Shown in pieces: positions 16,726-24,512 of a stretch of 64,000 nucleotides of DNA. How positions within the stretch are numbered: the first letter of the stretch is position 1; each line of letters begins with the position of its first letter. The stretch covers positions 1-64,000 of the forward strand of contig JBBSFE010000005.1 of assembly GCA_038239005.1 (NCBI GenBank), read 5' to 3'. The position numbers and the translations under genes are program-made. The notes beneath the pieces were generated by a model that saw only the letters and a program-made list of their open reading frames with translations, was not told where the DNA came from and did not search any database. Source of the stretch: DASXHD01 sp038239005 (GTDB lineage: Bacteria; Myxococcota_A; Polyangia; Polyangiales; Polyangiaceae).

Positions 16726-17898
16726 GTGCGCTTCGCATGGCTCCTGCTCGCTGCCGCGTGCTCGTCACCGATCACCGTCCCGGACGGACGCGTCGAACAA
16801 CTCACCTTTCGTGCGAGCTTCTTTGGCGCGTGGTCGCCAGCGCTCGTCGTCTTCGTTGTCGACGATGGGAGCTCGACCGCCGCGCAGAGCGCACGAGACC
16901 TCGTGACGGTGCCCGGGCTCGACACGAACCTCGAGTTTTTGTGGAAGGGGTGGCGCGGTGGCGCAGTGACTCCCGTCGACGATCCCGCGTTCGGCTTTGG
17001 AACGGACATTCGCGTGTTCATCGTTCATCCGTCTGCTTCGCTCGGGCAGCGTCTCGTCGGCCCCCTCGATGACGCTCGCCTCGCGGTGACATCGAGCTCG
17101 GTGGTCCAATCCGATCTCGACGCGCTCGAGCAGAGCATCGTCACGCACGTTCGAGAAGGCATCGTCGCGCAGGAGGCGTCTTACCCGTTGCTCGAATCGA
17201 TGAACGACGCCGTATCGCTCCTGACGCGCGAGCGTGCTCCTCGTGACGCACGCGAGCTCGAGATCGAGGCCTCGCTTCCGGACACGTGGACGAGCACGGC
17301 CGTCATCGTTCTCACGTCGCGTGACGACGCAAGCCCGCTGCCAGCGACGGCGTACATTCCTCCGCAATCCCAAAGTTGGCAGGTCCAATACGCGGTCGAA
17401 TACGTCCCGTGTTGGACCGCGAACGAAGCGGCCTTTCCGGTACTGACGGCGTGGGAGCACGCTGCACGGCAGAACGTCGTGCAGCTGTTCGTAGCACCGG
17501 CCAACTGCAACACACCCATCGACTTCTGCAATGCGCGCCAGGCCGAGTACGGCTGGTTCGGTCCGCTACGACCGATCGCGACCGCTGGAGCGGGCAATGC
17601 GTGCGTCATCACTTTCTCGAGTCACGCCGAGTGCGACGCTTCGCGCGGCTGGGCCGATCCAGTCAACGAAAGCGGAGCCGCCACCGGTGACCGAAGATGC
17701 GAAATCCTGCAGCTCGACGGTGCCGCACTCGACGGTTGCAAGAACACGTTAGCGTGCACTGGCTGCACCCCCGGGTGGTGCATCACCAACGTTCCCGAGC
17801 TTCAAACGGTGGCGAGTCGCCCATCCTTTCGTTTCGTCGGCCGAGCCGCACCCGTCGACGTTGGCTACGGCGGACAGATCACGTGCAACGTGCAGTGA
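16726..17898 (+). CDS. Large Cys-containing lipoprotein of unknown function
   Basis: Predicted lipoprotein of about 390 residues. GTG 16726 (or TTG 16723) is chosen because it directly begins a leader with lipobox LLAAAC; the frame is open back to ATG 16606, which would put 40 residues before the leader. The phrase ALVVFVVDDGSSTAAQSARDL and the later STAVIVLTSRDDASPL resemble the core strands of myxobacterial VWA/integrin-type lipoproteins, in which a D-x-S motif follows the first strand, but a full metal site is not evident. The C-terminal 130 residues hold many paired cysteines (CNTPIDFCN, CTGCTPGWC). Function unknown. Confidence 0.6.
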   Translation: MRFAWLLLAAACSSPITVPDGRVEQLTFRASFFGAWSPALVVFVVDDGSSTAAQSARDLVTVPGLDTNLEFLWKGWRGGAVTPVDDPAFGFGTDIRVFIVHPSASLGQRLVGPLDDARLAVTSSSVVQSDLDALEQSIVTHVREGIVAQEASYPLLESMNDAVSLLTRERAPRDARELEIEASLPDTWTSTAVIVLTSRDDASPLPATAYIPPQSQSWQVQYAVEYVPCWTANEAAFPVLTAWEHAARQNVVQLFVAPANCNTPIDFCNARQAEYGWFGPLRPIATAGAGNACVITFSSHAECDASRGWADPVNESGAATGDRRCEILQLDGAALDGCKNTLACTGCTPGWCITNVPELQTVASRPSFRFVGRAAPVDVGYGGQITCNVQ

Positions 17899-18024
17899 CT
17901 ACTCTCGTATGCGCTCGACGATCACGGCGCGTGCGCTGTCGACGAGTGGAGCGCCTGCGTCCTCGCGGTTCGTGGAGGAAAAATGACACGCCAGGAGCAG
18001 CGCGCTCAGGGTGAAGAGGTTCAC
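17899..18024 (-). CDS. Very small lipoprotein (41 residues)
   Basis: A GTG at 18024 opens MNLFTLSALLLACHFSSTNR and 21 further residues, giving a classical short lipoprotein: leader, lipobox LLLAC, small charged mature part. It ends next to the stop of the convergent lipoprotein gene at 17898. The first 30 bp of the gene recur exactly at 19521-19550, which supports it being a real or once-real leader. Proteins this short are easily over-called. Confidence 0.4.
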   Translation of the reverse strand: MNLFTLSALLLACHFSSTNREDAGAPLVDSARAVIVERIRE

Positions 18025-18030
18025 TCGGCT
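17994..18030. repeat. Copy 1 of a 37-bp lipoprotein-leader repeat
   Basis: 36 of 37 bases match 19521-19557 in the same orientation, with 30 bp identical in a row. It covers the start codon and signal-peptide codons of the small lipoprotein on the minus strand; here the start is GTG, in the other copy TTG. Confidence 0.8.
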
Positions 18031-18039
18031 CACGGTGCG

Positions 18040-18201
18040 TCACGCATACCCTACTTGCGCATCCACGAATGAGGACGAACGACACGCGAGACTCGACGGA
18101 TCTTGCGTTGGACACACGACCCAATGGCCTCCACCGTCGAGCAGCCCACCACACGCGACGATCGTCGCAATCAGGATCACGGAAGCGAACGTTCGAACCA
18201 T
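18040..18201 (-). CDS. Small lipoprotein (53 residues)
   Basis: ATG 18201 begins MVRTFASVILIATIVACGGL, a good signal peptide with lipobox TIVAC, followed by a short mature part with two more cysteines (VVCPTQ, SLACRS) that could pair. It is in the same orientation as, and 15 bp upstream of, the 41-residue lipoprotein gene, so the two may be one transcript. No homology is evident. Another in-frame ATG at 18222 would add seven residues. Confidence 0.5.
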   Translation of the reverse strand: MVRTFASVILIATIVACGGLLDGGGHWVVCPTQDPSSLACRSSSFVDAQVGYA

Positions 18202-18294
18202 CGCTTGATCAATGACCGACACCCTTTGGTGCCGTCACGCGTCAGGGAGTATTTCGCAACCAAACACTCATGACGGTTCGATGTATGATGGGCT

Positions 18295-19098
18295 ATGCGT
18301 TTTGGCAGCGTCGTTGTCGCCGCGTCGATCGCGATCTCTGCGTGCGCGACGAGCAAGCCGAAGGCGGGCGACGTCTGCAAAATCGAAGACGAGGGCACGA
18401 TCGTGTGCTCGGGCGCGACAACGGCGCTACTTTGCAAGGCGAGTCGCCGCGTCGAGCGCGCGTGCCGCGGCCCAAAGGGATGCGACGGCACCGCGCGCGC
18501 GGCATGCGATACCTCGCTCGGCCGCGAGGGGGACTCGTGCGATCCGCCGCCGGTGGACGGCTTGGGTGGCCCTCTCGTCTGCACGGAAGACAAGGGCGCC
18601 ATCCTCGTTTGCCGCAACGGCGCGCTCGCAATCGACATGCGCTGCCGCGGGCCGAAGGCGTGCGATCCGACGAAGCACGTGAACGAGGATTGGAAGACCA
18701 GTTGCGACCGCACGCTCGCGGAGGTCGGCGACCCTTGCAACACGCGCAGCTGGAACACAGACCGGCTCGGCGCGTGCAGCCTCGACAAGAAGGCGTCGCT
18801 CGTATGCGACAAGGAAGAGAAGGGCAAGCTCGTCGTGAGCCACGTTTGCGGCGGCGCGAAGGGCTGTGAGGTCGGTCATCTCCAAGGAGACCCGGGCATC
18901 CCGATGCCCGTCTGCGATCGCGGGGCCTTCGCACCCACCGCGGCGTGCGGCAAGGACGACGGCGACGAGTGCGCGCCGGACGGCGTTACGCTCCTAAAGT
19001 GCAAGCACGAGACTGCAAAGTACGAGGGCACGCGGTGCAGCGGCAAGGAACGCTGCACGGCCGAAAACGGATTGATCTCGTCGTGCCACGCGAGGTAG
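18295..19098 (+). CDS. Cys-rich repeat lipoprotein
   Basis: Predicted lipoprotein of 267 residues: leader with lipobox ISAC, then about five copies of a disulfide-type unit of the form 'G..C.....G.L.C......C.GPKGC.' (RACRGPKGCDGT, MRCRGPKACDPT, HVCGGAKGCEVG, TRCSGKERCTAE). The repeated Cys-Arg/Gly-Gly-x-Lys-x-Cys motif suggests tandem small domains on the cell surface. Each unit also has a buried hydrophobic strand ending in VC or LC. Function unknown; it reads as a complete gene and no partner genes are evident. Confidence 0.75.
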   Translation: MRFGSVVVAASIAISACATSKPKAGDVCKIEDEGTIVCSGATTALLCKASRRVERACRGPKGCDGTARAACDTSLGREGDSCDPPPVDGLGGPLVCTEDKGAILVCRNGALAIDMRCRGPKACDPTKHVNEDWKTSCDRTLAEVGDPCNTRSWNTDRLGACSLDKKASLVCDKEEKGKLVVSHVCGGAKGCEVGHLQGDPGIPMPVCDRGAFAPTAACGKDDGDECAPDGVTLLKCKHETAKYEGTRCSGKERCTAENGLISSCHAR

Positions 19099-19141
19099 TG
19101 CGCACGACAGCTCGTGATGCACTAGGATCTCGTTCTCTCTC

Positions 19142-19452
19142 ATGAGCCGCGTAACGACAACTCGGCTGATCTTCTCGCTCGCCGCTAGCTCTACGACGTC
19201 ATCTTCCACACATCGAGCCCGTTGACCGCTGAAGCGTCTCGACCAAAAGAGTCGGAGGAATGCTCCGCCAACGCAACGGTCTATGACCTACGCGTGAGTG
19301 ATGCCATTCACGACGGGCTGGTCGCGCTCGACATCGACTTCCAATTCAATGCGAGTGGGTTCATAGCGACCGAGTCCGTCAACATGCCACCGGCGGCAAG
19401 CCTTCCGGGTGGTTGTGACGGCGTGCTCACTCTGACAGGCACACGGCAATGA
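19142..19452 (+). pseudogene. Probable decayed secreted-protein gene
   Basis: ATG 19142 opens a leader-like MSRVTTTRLIFSLAAS but that frame stops at 19223-19225. A second frame, open from about 19188 and with a TTG at 19222, codes for 76 residues with plausible coding character (YDLRVSDAIHDGLVALDIDFQ ending in GVLTLTGTRQ). Joining the two needs one frameshift. I read this as a short exported protein that has lost its frame; a small intact gene from TTG 19222 is the alternative. Confidence 0.35.
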
Positions 19453-19520
19453 CGCGGCATCCGGCGCCCAGCGCCTAGGATGTGGACGTCGCTGTCGACT
19501 CACTTGCACTCGCCATCGAC

Positions 19521-19557
19521 GGAGCAGCGCGCTCAGGGTGAAGAGGTTCAATCGGCT
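19521..19557. repeat. Copy 2 of the lipoprotein-leader repeat
   Basis: Identical over 30 bp to 17994-18023 and matching 36 of 37 overall. In the minus-strand reading frame it gives MNLFTLSALL and then diverges to an Arg-rich, non-lipoprotein sequence, so this copy looks like a detached leader with no functional mature part. Confidence 0.75.
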
Positions 19558-20228
19558 TATGGCGCAGCGCGTGAGTCTTTCGTGGCGCTCGCGCGCGTCT
19601 CTTCGTAGAACGCCCAGAACTTCTCCGCCCAGATAGCGCCGCCTTCGTTCGTCGGATGGATACCGTCGTTCCATTTCGGAAGCGCGAGCGTCGACGAATC
19701 GAAGACGCGACAGCCGATCGCGTGCTCTTTGATGACGGCGACGATGCCGGTGTCGGGCGGTTTCCAGAGCGGAGGCGTGATCCAGTAACAGACGCGTCCA
19801 TCGCTCGACGCTTTGCGCGCAATCCTCTCCACGAAGTGCGCGAGCGCGGCGGGGAACGGAACGAAGACGTCGTTGGCGCCGAGGTTGAGGATGACGAGGT
19901 CCGGGTGATGTCGATCGAGCAGCTTGCCGAAATAGTCGGCGTAGTCGAACGTCTGCACGGTCGCGACGCGCCAGTCACGCACGTACTTCGTGCCGAACGG
20001 TTTGAACTTGGCCTCGAGCGCACGCGCGAGCCCGCCGTTGCCGCCCACCATGGAGTCGCCTGCGTGCAAGACGACATGCGGCGCGACGGGTGGTGCGACT
20101 GACAACGTGACCGGTGGCGGCGCGACGGGTGTTGGCGCGACGGGTGCGACCGCCATCACCATCGCCGAAGGCACCGCGGGCGACGGTGCGGCGCACGCCA
20201 CGCAGACGACGACGAAACTCGGTCGCAC
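19557..20228 (-). CDS. SGNH/GDSL-type hydrolase, exported
   Basis: Exported hydrolase of 223 residues. SGNH blocks are in order: block I HAGDSMVGG (Ser nucleophile in GDS), the oxyanion Gly in VQTFDY region, block III LNLGANDVFVP (GxND) and block V DGIHPTNEG (Asp/His). The leader is hydrophobic with lipobox-like VVCVAC and a Pro/Val/Ala-rich linker of about 35 residues, so the enzyme is probably tethered to a membrane. The family cleaves acyl or acetyl esters of lipids, glycans or peptidoglycan; the substrate is not predictable here. Confidence 0.82.
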   Translation of the reverse strand: MRPSFVVVCVACAAPSPAVPSAMVMAVAPVAPTPVAPPPVTLSVAPPVAPHVVLHAGDSMVGGNGGLARALEAKFKPFGTKYVRDWRVATVQTFDYADYFGKLLDRHHPDLVILNLGANDVFVPFPAALAHFVERIARKASSDGRVCYWITPPLWKPPDTGIVAVIKEHAIGCRVFDSSTLALPKWNDGIHPTNEGGAIWAEKFWAFYEETRASATKDSRAAP

Positions 20229-20343
20229 ATCCGAATCTCATCTGAAATCGCTGCACGCTGACAAGAAACCTTCGAAGGCCCCATAATCTTGAAGCAAGCG
20301 AAAAACACGTATGCAGCACGCGAGCTCATGGATCTGTGTCGGG

Positions 20344-20805
20344 CTAACGGCTGGTCTGCCAGCGGCGCTTTCGCAGCGACGCCGCGATCTTGACCTCGTC
20401 GCCCATCATCACGATCTTTGCGAGCCGCTTTGCATGCGCTTCGGGATCCTTCGGCACGCGATCGAGCTGGATCACGAAGTCGGTGTAGTTGATGTTTCCG
20501 ACGCGCAGGCCCGCGTCGCGGTCGAGCATGTCGAGCGCCTTGCGGGCGCGCGGGAACTGCCAGGCCACCCACGTGACGAGACCCATCAACCCGGACGGCG
20601 GCCCCTCGACGACCGCGAGCACGCGCTTCGGGTACGCCTCCGCAAGCGCCGCCGATCCACCGGCGGCTCGGACGCGCGCGATCCAATCGCGGGCGAGCTT
20701 CGCGTCCGGCGCCGGGTAACACGCGACGCCGCCGCGCTCCCGCTTCGGCTTCCCGAGCGCTTCGCCGAGCGCGACCTTGACCTCAGCGAAGCTTGCCGGC
20801 TGCAC
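20344..20805 (-). CDS. Hypothetical cytoplasmic protein
   Basis: Protein of 153 residues without signal peptide or membrane helix. It is helical and charged; notable phrases are NINYTDFVIQLDRVPKDPEAHAKRLAKIVMMGDE and GGVACYPAPDAKLARDWIARV. I do not recognise the family. Coding character is good throughout and ATG 20805 is the only sensible start. It ends 115 bp downstream of the SGNH gene start and has the same orientation as the nucleotidyltransferase gene behind it, 43 bp away. Confidence 0.6.
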   Translation of the reverse strand: MQPASFAEVKVALGEALGKPKRERGGVACYPAPDAKLARDWIARVRAAGGSAALAEAYPKRVLAVVEGPPSGLMGLVTWVAWQFPRARKALDMLDRDAGLRVGNINYTDFVIQLDRVPKDPEAHAKRLAKIVMMGDEVKIAASLRKRRWQTSR

Positions 20806-20848
20806 GTCAACAACCTACCAGGATCGGCGAGGCCGGGCGCGACCTGCA

Positions 20849-21313
20849 TCACAGCTTGGTCGGTCGTGCGCTGCGCTCGATGGCGCGCACGTCGCGAAGG
20901 TCCTGGGGTCGGCCGACGGCGCGTTTGTTGTTCACGAGATCGTCGCGGCCAATGACATGGATGGTGAGCTTCCCGGAGACGACGTCGACGCGTCGTTTCC
21001 ACGCGACGTCGAATGTCGCTCCCGGGATCGTTTGGAGAAAGTCGATACGAGCAGGAGCCCTGCCCAACCATACGATCTCGTCTGCACTTGCAGTTCGCAG
21101 ATCGTCGATGATGCTTATGGGAACGCCAAACTCCGCAAGGGCGGCGCACGCTTTAGCGATGTTTGGTCGCGCGCGGTCGAGCCACAGGTCGAGATCCTTC
21201 GTCGATCGCGGACGCGCGTGCAGTCCGACCGCGTGCCCTCCGATGACCAGGTAGTGCACGCCGAACTTTTCGAACGCCGAAAGCATCGCGACCAAATCGG
21301 GGGGTAGGTGCAT
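20849..21313 (-). CDS. DUF6036-type nucleotidyltransferase
   Basis: Protein of 154 residues with a minimal nucleotidyltransferase fold: VHYLVIGGHAVGLHARPRST carries the GG...(H) start of the motif and KDLDLWLDRA the D-x-D metal site. DUF6036/AbiEii-like proteins of this size occur in toxin-antitoxin-type pairs. Immediately upstream and overlapping is a small gene of the kind usually found next to such enzymes, which supports a pair. The partner and target are not known. Confidence 0.75.
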   Translation of the reverse strand: MHLPPDLVAMLSAFEKFGVHYLVIGGHAVGLHARPRSTKDLDLWLDRARPNIAKACAALAEFGVPISIIDDLRTASADEIVWLGRAPARIDFLQTIPGATFDVAWKRRVDVVSGKLTIHVIGRDDLVNNKRAVGRPQDLRDVRAIERSARPTKL

Positions 21314-21482
21314 CAGGATGCTTCAGGCTCCACGTTTGGAACGCCAACTCGATCGAAGCCTCGAAGCGCGCGGCGGGCCCGGCGTCTTTCCAGAACTTGG
21401 CGTCGATCCGATCGAGATCTGCGTGAGAGGTGACTTTTCCACCAACCCATCGACGCCCAGGCATACGCAAGGTTACCACCAT
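21153..21482 (-). CDS. Small protein paired with the nucleotidyltransferase
   Basis: From ATG 21482 (or 21464) the frame gives a small helical protein, DLDRIDAKFWKDAGPAARFE then FQTWSLKHPDAPTPRFGR. The pattern 'D.iD..FW....p..R...' followed by a short C-terminus with PTPRF is typical of the short proteins encoded just upstream of DUF6036 nucleotidyltransferases. After that phrase the frame runs on inside the nucleotidyltransferase gene for about 50 codons, an overlap too long to trust, so the true 3' end may have been lost by a frameshift. Confidence 0.45.
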   Translation of the reverse strand: MVVTLRMPGRRWVGGKVTSHADLDRIDAKFWKDAGPAARFEASIELAFQTWSLKHPDAPTPRFGRDAFGVRKVRRALPGHRRARGRTARASAIDEGSRPVARPRATKHR

Positions 21483-21504
21483 CGTGGTCGACAAACACGT
21501 GGCC

Positions 21505-22209
21505 TCACCTGATCCGCTTGCGTGCGGGCGTGCGTGCCTTTGCTCGCTTCGATTCCGGAGAGTTTTCGGTCTTGGTGCCGGCTGCGATTCTCTGAACGGC
21601 TTCCTCGCTGGGTGCACCGAGCTCAGCGCCGATCTTGCGGATCTGCGCTGCGGTCGGGAACGTGAGTCGCTTCGCATCCACGTCCGCGATGACGCTACCG
21701 AGCCATCTGATCTCCGCGCGCACGACGGCGGCCATGTACTCCGCTTCGAGGAGGAAGATCCTCGGCAGGTTCGGCCACGTCTTCTCGAGGTCGGGCAGCT
21801 GCATCTTGAGAGCCTCCACACGTGTGGCAAGGAGCGCACGCAGGTCGGCCGGATCCTCGATGCCATAGAGCGTCGATAAGGCTGCCGGAAACGCGGGGTA
21901 CTCGCGCGCCGGTGTGGACAGACCCGTGCGCACCCAAGACCGCAAGGCACGCCGGCCTTCCTCCGTCGCTGCGTAGACCGTGCGTTCGGGTCGCCGCTCC
22001 TGCCGTTTCGTCTCTGTCACGACGATGAGTCCCGCACGAAGGAGGGCGACGATCGTTTGGTACACGCTGTTTCGCTGTGCGACGTTCGCGATCTGGTCCT
22101 TGCCGCGCCGCTTGATGAGCGTCTGCATCCGGTAGGGGTGCATCGGCTCCTCGCAAGCGAGGGCCAGGACGACGATCCACAACGGCGACCGGGGACGTGG
22201 GCTCGTCAT
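21505..22209 (-). CDS. PadR-family transcriptional regulator
   Basis: Regulator of 234 residues. The N-terminal winged helix has PadR hallmarks: MHPYRMQTLIKRRGKDQI, NSVYQTIVALLRAGLIVVTE and RTVYAATEEGRRALRSW. The C-terminal part, longer than in the short PadR class, has a helical dimerisation region (LRALLATRVEALKMQLPDLE) and a basic Lys/Arg tail. PadR proteins usually repress a neighbouring divergent gene and are released by small hydrophobic or phenolic effectors. The divergent DUF998 gene and the inverted repeat between them fit this. ATG 22209 is used; ATG 22254 is possible but would overlap the operator. Confidence 0.85.
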   Translation of the reverse strand: MTSPRPRSPLWIVVLALACEEPMHPYRMQTLIKRRGKDQIANVAQRNSVYQTIVALLRAGLIVVTETKRQERRPERTVYAATEEGRRALRSWVRTGLSTPAREYPAFPAALSTLYGIEDPADLRALLATRVEALKMQLPDLEKTWPNLPRIFLLEAEYMAAVVRAEIRWLGSVIADVDAKRLTFPTAAQIRKIGAELGAPSEEAVQRIAAGTKTENSPESKRAKARTPARKRIR

Positions 22210-22242
22210 CGCCGCCGAGCGTAGCCGATCATTCACGCTTGC

Positions 22243-22950
22243 ATGACTACTCATAGTATGTCTAACTATACCATGTCCAAAACGGAGGAGGCGGCGACCA
22301 CCCGGTGGCTCGCGCTTGGTGCGATCGCGAGTCCGGTCGTGCTGACCGTCGCGTGGATCGTTCTCGGCATGCTGCGACCCGCCACGAAGGACGCGTGGGG
22401 CGTCTCGGGTGGGATCACCGGAATGATCACCCAACCGTTCAGCGGTCTTGGCATCGGCCCGAACGCTTCGCTCTTCAACGCCGCTTTCGTCGTGAGCGGG
22501 CTCCTACTTCTTGTCGGCGTGCTTGGTGTGTTTCGGACCGTCGCTGCGCCGAGCCGACCTGCCGCACGCAAAGTGTGCTTGCTGCTCCTCGCGCTCTCGG
22601 GCCTCGGGATGGTCGTGTGCGGGGTCTTCACTCTCGAGTCGTTCTTCCTTCACATGCTCGGCTTCTTGCTTGGCTGCTTCACGCCAGTCGTGAGCTTCCT
22701 GGCGATGGGTCTGCTCCTGCGTGGCATCCCGATCTGGCGGAAGTTCGGCACCTGGTTGATTGTCGGAAGCCCGCTGACGCTCCTCTTGTTGGTCCTTTAC
22801 TTTGCGACCTTCCATTTGGACACGATGGCGGCCGGGCGAGGAGTCGCTGGACTCACGGAGCGGATCCTCTTCGTCGAAGTGATGGGCTGGTTCGTGGCGA
22901 TGGGATGGCTCGCAATGCGGCTCGCGCCCCGACTCACGAGGATCAGTTGA
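22243..22950 (+). CDS. DUF998 membrane protein
   Basis: Integral membrane protein of up to 235 residues with six predicted helices and the DUF998 phrases SPVVLTVAWIVLGMLRP and QPFSGLGIGPNASLFNAAFVVSG. The function of the family is not established. Three in-frame ATGs (22243, 22258, 22273) lie in the first 30 bp; only the last is outside the inverted repeat, so the true start is unclear. It is divergent from padR and probably under its control. Its end overlaps the convergent gene by 8 bp. Confidence 0.75.
   Translation: MTTHSMSNYTMSKTEEAATTRWLALGAIASPVVLTVAWIVLGMLRPATKDAWGVSGGITGMITQPFSGLGIGPNASLFNAAFVVSGLLLLVGVLGVFRTVAAPSRPAARKVCLLLLALSGLGMVVCGVFTLESFFLHMLGFLLGCFTPVVSFLAMGLLLRGIPIWRKFGTWLIVGSPLTLLLLVLYFATFHLDTMAAGRGVAGLTERILFVEVMGWFVAMGWLAMRLAPRLTRIS
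22253..22269. promoter_or_regulatory. Candidate PadR operator
   Basis: ATAGT at 22253-22257 and ACTAT at 22265-22269 form an inverted repeat with a 7-bp centre in a strikingly AT-rich patch between padR and the DUF998 gene. PadR operators are usually AT-rich dyads at such divergent junctions (family knowledge). The site would overlap the first ATG codons of the DUF998 gene. Confidence 0.45.
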
Positions 22951-23356
22951 CGATCACATTGACGAGCGCGTGCGATGGCGTGTCTTTTTGCGAGAACGTG
23001 AGCTTGAGGACGACTTGCTCTTTGGCGCACTTGGGGAAATCGTTGGGGCTCGTCAACCAGCTCGAGCCGTGGACCCGAGCTTCGTCCACCTTCCCGTGAC
23101 TGATGGTGATGTCGTACTGAACCGAGCCATTCAGTTGGCGGTGGTTTTTCTTCACGAAATCGTCGTTGGCGGCGCACTGACGGAGGCCGTCGAGGTGATG
23201 CTGAAAGGCACTTTTGACTTCGTCGTCGTCGAGCGAGCCGGTCACCGGACTGATCAATTGGAAGCGAACGTTGTCGGCGTGGGCCTGACCGGGCGGCGAC
23301 GCGGCGGCGATCAAGGCGAACCCGAGCGCCGCGATGATGCTCGTCAGCGCCGTCAT
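22943..23356 (-). CDS. AgmX/PglI-type C-terminal domain exported protein
   Basis: Exported protein of 137 residues: signal peptide MTALTSIIAALGFALIAAAS, then a TonB-like fold of the AgmX/PglI C-terminal type, recognised from the shape 'C......(n)GSVQYDITISHGKVDEARV...F..C' with LDGLRQCA before it and CAKEQVVLKLTF after. In myxobacteria such domains are found on motility-linked proteins, but many are free-standing. The ATG overlaps the upstream stop (ATGA), so it is translated with its paralogue at 23353-23772. Confidence 0.7.
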   Translation of the reverse strand: MTALTSIIAALGFALIAAASPPGQAHADNVRFQLISPVTGSLDDDEVKSAFQHHLDGLRQCAANDDFVKKNHRQLNGSVQYDITISHGKVDEARVHGSSWLTSPNDFPKCAKEQVVLKLTFSQKDTPSHALVNVIVN

Positions 23357-23772
23357 GGGTTCACGCGAAAGGTGACGCTCGCGGTTCGGTATTGCACGTG
23401 GTCCAATCCGGGGAACGCGAGCTTGGGAAGCACCTTGTCGTGCATGCAATCGACGAAGTCACTCACGGGCTCGGCCCTGGTTCCAATCGCTTGATCATCG
23501 ATGCGTCCGATGCTGATGGTCCCGTCTTGTCTGATGTCGATCGTGATGAGCACCCAACCACGAAACGAGTGGTGCAGCCGCTTGACCGTGCCCGCGTCGG
23601 CGTAGCACTTGCCATAGAGGTCGGCGCGATCCTCGAAAGCCTTTTTTACAACGTCCTTGTCCACGCCGATCGTGTTCCCCACGTCGACCTTGAAGGTGGG
23701 CTGAGCGGCCTGTCCGACTTGCGCGACGAATGCCGTGAGGGCGACTGCAAACGCAGGGACAATCGGGGCCAT
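23353..23772 (-). CDS. AgmX/PglI-type C-terminal domain exported protein, paralogue
   Basis: Exported protein of 139 residues with the same layout as the downstream gene: signal peptide MAPIVPAFAVALTAFVAQV, then VVKKAFEDRADLYGKCYADAG, GWVLITIDIRQDGTISIGRI and a second Cys in FVDCMHDKVLPKLAFPG. The two Cys in corresponding positions and the 'l.I..DG.i' strand define the fold. ATG 23772 is chosen since the leader begins there; ATG 23808 adds 12 basic residues. The coupling of two paralogues suggests a heterodimer (inference). Confidence 0.72.
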   Translation of the reverse strand: MAPIVPAFAVALTAFVAQVGQAAQPTFKVDVGNTIGVDKDVVKKAFEDRADLYGKCYADAGTVKRLHHSFRGWVLITIDIRQDGTISIGRIDDQAIGTRAEPVSDFVDCMHDKVLPKLAFPGLDHVQYRTASVTFRVNP

Positions 23773-23933
23773 GCGCGGAATTAGACAACGAACGGTCGTC
23801 ACGCGCAATGCTTCGCCGCTATTTCATAAAGCGCTGAAGACCGTGCGACCCGCATCGTCGGGGGAAGTCGACGCGGAATGACAAACGGCATACGGCATCT
23901 CGAAGCGCTCACATCCGCGGCCAAAGTTGGCCG

Positions 23934-24425
23934 CTAAGTCAACGGCCCGGCGCGGGGCGTAGTCGGCTTCTTACCGCCGACGAAGGGCATGGTGGCAGCT
24001 AGCTTCATCCACGACTTCAACTGGCGCTCGTCGAGATCATCCACGCTCGCAAGCTCGACGCCGCGGGTGGATTTGCCCATCCCGATCGGCGTGACGGGCG
24101 GTTCCGGTTTGAGCTCCGTGCCGCGGATGAACATCAACTTTACATGGCCGACGAAGGCGCCGGCGGCGAAGCACCAACCCGCATCTACACCGTAGTACGC
24201 CATACCCCACTTCACCGCGCGCTGGAGGTTCGGCAGCGTCTTCGCCGCTAGGGCATCGATGCGCTCCGCGATGCCGCGCTGCGGTTGCGGCAAGCTAGCG
24301 ATGTACGCGAACACGGGTGCGTCGCCCACGGCGGCCTTCGCGTCGCTTGCCTTGCCCGTCATGGAGGCCCGCAGCGCCGTGGGGGTCTTTCTCTCGGGCT
24401 TCGTTGATTGCGTGGGTCGCGTCAT
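23934..24425 (-). CDS. DUF1801 family protein
   Basis: Cytoplasmic protein of 163 residues with the DUF1801/YdhG-like fold: IASLPQPQRGIAERIDAL, LPNLQRAVKWGMAYYGV and FVGHVKLMFIRGTEL. The N-terminal 30 residues are basic and low in complexity. Family members share a frataxin-like alpha/beta fold with no agreed function. It stands alone between convergent and divergent neighbours; the gap 23773-23933 contains nothing I recognise. Confidence 0.8.
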   Translation of the reverse strand: MTRPTQSTKPERKTPTALRASMTGKASDAKAAVGDAPVFAYIASLPQPQRGIAERIDALAAKTLPNLQRAVKWGMAYYGVDAGWCFAAGAFVGHVKLMFIRGTELKPEPPVTPIGMGKSTRGVELASVDDLDERQLKSWMKLAATMPFVGGKKPTTPRAGPLT

Positions 24426-24512
24426 CTTCGTTACCGACCTTCATAGCAGGCGACGAGAACTTGATTGCATTTCCCTTGCCGCGATGCGACCGCGCCGACC
24501 ACAATCGGTGCG

